The notes below the pieces were generated by a model that did not search any database, had not been told where the DNA came from, and saw only the letters and a list, made by a program, of their open reading frames with translations. Made by a program: the position numbers and the translations under genes. Shown piece after piece: positions 24,454-28,214 of a stretch of 28,214 bases of DNA (position 1 is its first letter; each line of letters begins with the position of its first letter). Source of the stretch: CAYFUL01 sp964346375. Its GTDB lineage: Bacteria > Bacillota > Clostridia > Tissierellales > Peptoniphilaceae. The stretch spans positions 1 through 28,214 of the forward strand of contig CAYFUL010000018.1 in the NCBI GenBank assembly GCA_964346375.1. The letters are read 5' to 3'.

Positions 24454-25809
24454 ATGGAAAATTTAAATATTCTTGAAACCATACAGATGCTAGACGAGGA
24501 CTTACTAGATATTAGAACTGTAACTATGGGAATTTCCCTACTTGATTGTATTGACGAAGATATAGATAAGTCCTGTAAGAAGATCTACGAGAAGATGAAT
24601 AGAGTTGCAGGAAATTTACTAGATGTTACTGGGAGAGTTAGTAGAAAATATTCCATTCCCATTATAAACAATAGAATATCTGTAACTCCTATTTCCATAA
24701 TTGGAGCGGCAACTAAGGCAAAATCCTATGTACCCTATGCCGAAGTACTAGATAGAGTTGCAAAAAATCTTGGTGTAAATTTCATAGGTGGATTTTCTTC
24801 CCTAGTGCAAAAGGATTTTACAGACTCTGACTTCGTATTAATTGATTCTATTCCAGAGGCACTTGCTACAACAGATTTCGTATGCGCATCTGTAAATGTA
24901 GGTTCAACTAAATCTGGAATAAATATGGATGCAGTAAAAATTCTTGGAGAGACGGTAAAAAAATCTGCATTTTTAACTAAGGACAAGGATTCAATTGGAT
25001 GTGCAAAGCTAGTAGTATTTGCAAATGCAGTTGAGGACAATCCATTTATGGCTGGGGCATTTCATGGAATTAGCGAAAGGGAAAATATTATTAATGTAGG
25101 AGTTTCAGGCCCTGGTACAGTTCTATCTGCCCTTAAAAAAGTTCGTAGAGAGTCCTTTACAGTTCTATCTGAAACCATTAAAAAAACAGCCTTTAAAATT
25201 ACTAGAATGGGTGAGTTAGTAGGAAGGGAAGTTTCAGAAGAACTTGGTACTAAATTTGGAATAATAGACCTTTCCCTTGCACCTACCCCTGCTGTGGGAG
25301 ATAGTGTTGCAAGAATTTTAGAGGAGATTGGAGTAGAACACGTTGGAGGTCATGGTACAACTGCTGCCCTTGCAATGTTAAATGACGCTGTGAAAAAAGG
25401 TGGAATTATGGCAAGCTCCCATGTTGGTGGATTAAGTGGTGCATTTATTCCAGTATCTGAAGACGAGGGAATGATTGAAGCGGCAGAAAAGGGATATATT
25501 TCTCTAGATAAACTAGAGGCTATGACTTCAGTATGTTCCGTTGGTCTGGATATGATTGCAATTCCTGGGGATACTCCTGCTGAAACTATATCTGCTATGA
25601 TTGCAGACGAGGCTGCAATTGGAGTTATTAACAATAAAACCACTGCCGTTAGAATTATTCCAGTTTATGGAAAGGGAGTAGGGGAGTCTGCTGAATTTGG
25701 TGGACTACTTGGATATGCTCCAATTATGAAGGTAAATAGTGCTTCTTCAAAGCTATTTACCGATAGAGGAGGACTTATTCCACCTCCAATTCACTCTTTT
25801 AAAAACTAA
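24454..25809 (+). CDS. PFL family protein (UPF0210/DUF711)
   Basis: A 451-residue member of the UPF0210 (DUF711) family, structurally compared with pyruvate formate-lyase but without a proven function. Length is exactly that usual for the family. Recognisable segments include MLDEDLLDIRTVTMGISL, NVGVSGPGTVLSALKK, GTKFGIIDLSLAPTPAVGDS, GGHGTTAALAMLNDAVKKGG and SVGLDMIAIPGDTP. No glycyl-radical motif is seen, so pyruvate formate-lyase activity should not be assumed. It shares a transcript with the ACT gene. No terminator is evident between it and the infC promoter. Confidence 0.93.
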   Translation: MENLNILETIQMLDEDLLDIRTVTMGISLLDCIDEDIDKSCKKIYEKMNRVAGNLLDVTGRVSRKYSIPIINNRISVTPISIIGAATKAKSYVPYAEVLDRVAKNLGVNFIGGFSSLVQKDFTDSDFVLIDSIPEALATTDFVCASVNVGSTKSGINMDAVKILGETVKKSAFLTKDKDSIGCAKLVVFANAVEDNPFMAGAFHGISERENIINVGVSGPGTVLSALKKVRRESFTVLSETIKKTAFKITRMGELVGREVSEELGTKFGIIDLSLAPTPAVGDSVARILEEIGVEHVGGHGTTAALAMLNDAVKKGGIMASSHVGGLSGAFIPVSEDEGMIEAAEKGYISLDKLEAMTSVCSVGLDMIAIPGDTPAETISAMIADEAAIGVINNKTTAVRIIPVYGKGVGESAEFGGLLGYAPIMKVNSASSKLFTDRGGLIPPPIHSFKN

Positions 25810-25833
25810 AATTGTAAAAAAAAGTAAAAATAT

Positions 25834-25862
25834 TTGACAAATAATCTATATAAATGTATAAT
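25834..25862 (+). promoter_or_regulatory. Consensus promoter of the infC-rpmI-rplT operon
   Basis: Perfect TTGACA (25834-25839), a 17-nt spacer and perfect TATAAT (25857-25862). It is the best promoter in the window, as expected for ribosomal protein genes. Transcription should begin near 25869, giving a leader of about 130 nt. Confidence 0.9.
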
Positions 25863-25868
25863 ACCAAT

Positions 25869-25998
25869 GTTCAAGTAGAAGTCTCGCTTCTCACCTTAAT
25901 GCTTAGGTTTTTAGGGTTTCAATTAGCTTATAGTGTATTAAGTTATTTTTTTTTGGGTCTTTGAGCACGCCTTTTTTATTTTATGGAAGTGCTTAGAG
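25869..25998 (+). promoter_or_regulatory. Structured infC leader RNA (L20-leader type)
   Basis: The leader contains a small hairpin (25877-25881 with 25887-25891, followed by CACC), a weak terminator (25924-25954) and a 12-bp helix pairing 25957-25968 with 25989-26000, including three G-U pairs. The last helix covers part of the infC ribosome binding site (GGAAGTG, 25985-25991) and the first two bases of the proposed ATT start. TGCTTAG occurs at 25900-25906 and again at 25990-25996, so the first copy could pair with TTTGAGCA and free the start. Leaders of this operon in Firmicutes are known L20 attenuators; assignment to that class is by position and not by a covariance match. Confidence 0.6.
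25924..25954 (+). terminator. Attenuator-like terminator in the infC leader
   Basis: TAGCTTA (25924-25930) pairs with TAAGTTA (25939-25945) with one G-U pair around an 8-nt loop, followed by nine T. The stem is AT-rich and weak, suited to conditional termination. Confidence 0.55.
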
Positions 25999-26520
25999 AT
26001 TGAAGAGCTTCACATCATTGAAGAAATTATAGAAAAGGAAGTAGTGTTAATAGATCAAAACGGAGAACAAGTTGGAGTTATATCCTTACAACGTGCTCTT
26101 GATATGGCAAATGAAGCAAAGTTAGATCTTGTAAATTTTGCTCCTAATGCCAAACCACCAGTATGTAGAATACTTGACTATGGCAAGTATAGATATGAAC
26201 TTATTAAAAAGGAAAAGGAAGCTAAGAAAAAGCAAAGGGTTATTAACGTTAAGGAAATTAGACTTACACCTAAGATTGAAACTCATGATTTAGAGACAAA
26301 GGCTAATAATGCTATTAAGTTTTTAAAGGCGGGAGATAGAGTAAAGGTTTCTGTTAGATTCCGCGGTAGAGAAATGGGCCACACTGAACTGGGTAAGGAA
26401 GTACTTGATAGTTTTATTGAATTAATTTCTGAGTATGGTCAAGTAGAGAGAAAACCAAAGATGGAAGGTAGAAGCATGGTAATGTTTTTATCTCCAAGTA
26501 ATGATAAAAAGGAGGACTAG
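25999..26520 (+). CDS. infC: Translation initiation factor IF-3, ATT start
   Basis: IF-3 keeps ribosomal subunits apart and checks the start codon and initiator tRNA. A GTG at 26044 would begin the protein at MLIDQNG, cutting off the conserved N-terminus. In the same frame 15 more codons upstream read I-EELHIIEEIIEKEV, matching the usual family start (like LINEEIRxKEVRLID). The codon at 25999 is ATT, 7 nt after GGAAGTG, giving 173 residues. AUU starts are the rule for infC in E. coli and known in Bacillus relatives, where IF-3 represses its own translation. Later candidates are ATC 26014 and ATT 26017, but they lack a good site. The body has LVNFAPNAKPPVCRILDYGKYRYE and the C-terminal FRGREMGHTELG. 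Confidence 0.95.
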   Translation: MEELHIIEEIIEKEVVLIDQNGEQVGVISLQRALDMANEAKLDLVNFAPNAKPPVCRILDYGKYRYELIKKEKEAKKKQRVINVKEIRLTPKIETHDLETKANNAIKFLKAGDRVKVSVRFRGREMGHTELGKEVLDSFIELISEYGQVERKPKMEGRSMVMFLSPSNDKKED

Positions 26521-26521
26521 T

Positions 26522-26716
26522 ATGGCTAATAAGATGAAGACTCATAGAGCGTCTGCAAAGAGGTTTAAAAGAACCGGTTCTGGAAAGATAAGAAGGTTTA
26601 AAGCATATAAAGGACACTTAACTGGAAAGAAAACTGCTAAGAGAGTAAGAAGTTTAAGAAAAGGTTCAATTGTAAGTAGGGGAGACCAAAGAAGAATCGA
26701 ACACATGATTCCATAA
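26522..26716 (+). CDS. rpmI: 50S ribosomal protein L35
   Basis: L35 is a very basic 64-residue protein of the large subunit. The start MANKMKTHRASAKRFK at 26522 is the family N-terminus and follows AAGGAGG inside the end of infC, one base after its stop; the frame opens 7 codons earlier within infC. The tail LRKGSIVSRGDQRRIEHMIP is typical. It is second in the infC-rpmI-rplT operon. Confidence 0.98.
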   Translation: MANKMKTHRASAKRFKRTGSGKIRRFKAYKGHLTGKKTAKRVRSLRKGSIVSRGDQRRIEHMIP

Positions 26717-26727
26717 GGAGGGATATA

Positions 26728-27078
26728 ATGGCTAGAGTTAAACGTGCTGTAAACGCGAAAAAAAATCATAAAAAAGTACTTAAACAAGCAAAGGGATACT
26801 TTGGTGCAAAGTCTAAACTATTTAGACCAGCTAACCAAGCTGTAATGAAGTCACTAAACTATGCTTTTATAGGTAGAAAACAAAGAAAAAGAGATATGAG
26901 AAAACTTTGGATAACTAGAATTAATGCTGCAACTAGACAAAATGGCATGAGCTATTCTAAGTTTATAGATGGTCTTAAAAAGGCTAATATCAATATTAAC
27001 AGAAAGATGCTTTCCGAAATGGCAATTAATGATCCTGCGGAATTTGCACAATTAGTTGAAATAGCTAAAGGCGAGTAA
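26728..27078 (+). CDS. rplT: 50S ribosomal protein L20
   Basis: L20 binds 23S rRNA early in 50S assembly and, in several bacteria, represses its own operon by binding the infC leader. The 116-residue length is standard. The basic N-terminal arm (ARVKRAVNAKKNHKKVLKQAKGYFGAKS) and the globular C-terminal half (RDMRKLWITRINAATRQNGMSYSKFIDGL) are intact. GGAGG precedes the ATG. A strong terminator overlaps the stop. Confidence 0.98.
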   Translation: MARVKRAVNAKKNHKKVLKQAKGYFGAKSKLFRPANQAVMKSLNYAFIGRKQRKRDMRKLWITRINAATRQNGMSYSKFIDGLKKANININRKMLSEMAINDPAEFAQLVEIAKGE

Positions 27079-27105
27079 GGTTCCAGTTGGAACCTTTTAT
27101 TTTAT
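27077..27105 (+). terminator. Intrinsic terminator after rplT
   Basis: AAGGTTCC (27077-27084) and GGAACCTT (27089-27096) form an 8-bp stem with loop AGTT, followed by TTATTTTATTT. It lies 12 nt before the ktrB start, so ktrB expression needs readthrough or a promoter I cannot see. Confidence 0.85.
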
Positions 27106-27116
27106 TTAAGGTAATT

Positions 27117-28214
27117 ATGATTCAGAAATTAAAGAAAAATCATCCACTAACTATTACCCTGTCATTTTTTATGGTAATACTTATTGGGGGAATAATACTA
27201 AATCTTCCTATTTCAAGTCAAAATAGGGAGAGTGTAGGTTTTGTAAGTGCCCTTTTTACTGCAGTATCCAGTACATGTGTAACGGGTTTAACTGTGGTAA
27301 ATACTGCTAATCATTGGTCTGTTTTTGGTAAGGTTGTAATAATAACCTTAATGCAAATTGGCGGACTTGGTACCATGGTATTCTTCTCCCTATTTTCAGT
27401 AATTCTTGGGAAAAGAGTTGGTATTGCACAAAGACTTATGATTAGAGAACAGATGAATATGGATTCTATGAAGGGTGTAATGAGATTTGTACTATACATA
27501 ATTAAATTTACCCTTATTACCGAATTAATAGGGGCAGTAATTCTTGGAATTAGATTTTCTCAGGATATTGGAAGTGTAAAGGCAATACCCTATGGAATTT
27601 TCCATGCCATTTCTGCATTTTGTAACGCTGGATTCGATCTATTTGGAGATTCTCTAGTGCCATATAAGTCTAGTATTGTAGTAAATATTGTAATTATGGC
27701 ACTAATTACTATTGGTGGACTTGGATTTAGCGTATTCAGTGAGTTATTTACATTTAAAAAGGCAAAAAACCTCTCCCTTCATACGAAATTAGTACTTACT
27801 ATTTCCACAATACTCTTTTTACTAGGTACCTTTGGATTTTTTATCCTAGAGTATTCTGGAATTGTAATGAGGGGATTTTCATTAATAGAAAAGATTTTAG
27901 CATCAATGTTTATGTCCGTTACAAGTAGAACGGCAGGATTTTATTCCATAGATATTGAGGCAATGCGAGGTTCAAGTGTACTACTAACCATACTACTTAT
28001 GTTTATTGGAGCTTCTCCCGCTTCAACTGGAGGTGGAATTAAAACTACAACCTTTGGTGTACTACTCTTTAGTACTATTTCAACTTTAAGAGGTCAAGAC
28101 GAAGTTGTAGTTTTTAAAAAGACCATTCCTATTGAAACCATACTAAAGAGTCTATGTATACTATTCCTAGGTTCTGGATTAGTAATGATAGCCTCAATGG
28201 GTATTACCCTTATT
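27117..28214 (+). CDS. ktrB: TrkH/KtrB family potassium uptake channel (partial, runs off the end)
   Basis: This open frame of 366 codons reaches the last base, so the C-terminus (usually about 80 residues more) is missing. KtrB is the membrane subunit of a potassium (and sodium-coupled) uptake system, working with a cytosolic RCK subunit KtrA, perhaps encoded just outside the window. The four pore-loop signatures of the Trk/Ktr/HKT family are visible: STCVTGLTV, HAISAFCNAGFDL, SVTSRTAGFYS and GASPASTGGGIKTTT. The glycines of the selectivity filter are present. Many hydrophobic segments span the chain from residue 12. The ATG follows TAAGGTAATT, a weak site. No promoter is evident in the 38-nt gap after rplT. 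Confidence 0.93.
   Translation, partial: MIQKLKKNHPLTITLSFFMVILIGGIILNLPISSQNRESVGFVSALFTAVSSTCVTGLTVVNTANHWSVFGKVVIITLMQIGGLGTMVFFSLFSVILGKRVGIAQRLMIREQMNMDSMKGVMRFVLYIIKFTLITELIGAVILGIRFSQDIGSVKAIPYGIFHAISAFCNAGFDLFGDSLVPYKSSIVVNIVIMALITIGGLGFSVFSELFTFKKAKNLSLHTKLVLTISTILFLLGTFGFFILEYSGIVMRGFSLIEKILASMFMSVTSRTAGFYSIDIEAMRGSSVLLTILLMFIGASPASTGGGIKTTTFGVLLFSTISTLRGQDEVVVFKKTIPIETILKSLCILFLGSGLVMIASMGITLI

Noticed and set aside
24735..25643. Two minus-strand open frames (24735-25040 and 25350-25643) inside the PFL gene
   Set aside because: Shadows of a well-conserved gene; no start signals or family features.
25983..26003. Six-codon ATG frame overlapping the infC start
   Set aside because: No ribosome binding site precedes it; the ATG is explained by overlap with GGAAGTG.
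1..28214. Search for mobile elements, toxin-antitoxin, CRISPR or defence genes
   Set aside because: All genes fit conserved housekeeping families and synteny; no integrase, transposase, direct-repeat array or foreign composition was seen.

Overview
The window is a low-GC Gram-positive chromosome segment from the conserved core. Shine-Dalgarno sites are strong (AGGAGG-like), ATG, GTG and TTG starts are mixed, AGA, ATA, TTA and CTA codons dominate, and gene order closely follows the yloA-yloC-gmk-rpoZ-coaBC-priA-def-fmt-rsmB-rlmN-prpC-prkC-rsgA-rpe-thiN / rpmB-yloU-yloV-recG block of Bacillus and Clostridia. The synteny, base composition, lack of remA and spoVM, and a PFL/ACT pair suggest an anaerobic Firmicute, possibly Tissierellia/Peptoniphilaceae. 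That placement is an inference. I see no tRNA, rRNA, insertion sequence, phage, CRISPR array or other mobile DNA.

Layout: (1) 1-2203, the end of an upstream gene, the TrpR-like regulator yerC, and the convergent ribosome-rescue gene rqcH. Their 3' ends share a perfect hairpin. (2) 2285-16901, one dense run of plus-strand genes: yicC, gmk, rpoZ, coaBC, priA, def, fmt, a YugP-type metalloprotease, rsmB, rlmN, prpC, prkC, rsgA, rpe, thiN. Many junctions overlap by 1-32 nt. It combines nucleotide and CoA synthesis, replication restart, N-terminal methionine formylation and deformylation, rRNA methylation, Ser/Thr signalling and 30S maturation. (3) 16940-21379, rpmB facing away from asp23, a FakA/YloV-like gene and recG. 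(4) 21380-22913, rsmD, coaD and a small coiled-coil protein behind a strong promoter. (5) 22912-25809, tmcAL divergent from an ACT-domain/PFL pair. (6) 25834-27105, the infC-rpmI-rplT operon with a consensus promoter and a structured leader. (7) ktrB (TrkH family), cut by the window end.

No new multi-gene system is evident. The most useful observations are at fine scale. rsgA carries an in-frame TAA followed by what looks like its original C-terminus, ending in a TAATG junction with rpe. infC most likely starts at an ATT codon 45 nt upstream of the first GTG in its long frame, and a 12-bp leader helix can cover its ribosome binding site and start. Intrinsic terminators sit directly before the ribosome binding sites of the two helicase genes priA and recG. 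rqcH and yicC appear to use interleaved divergent promoters.
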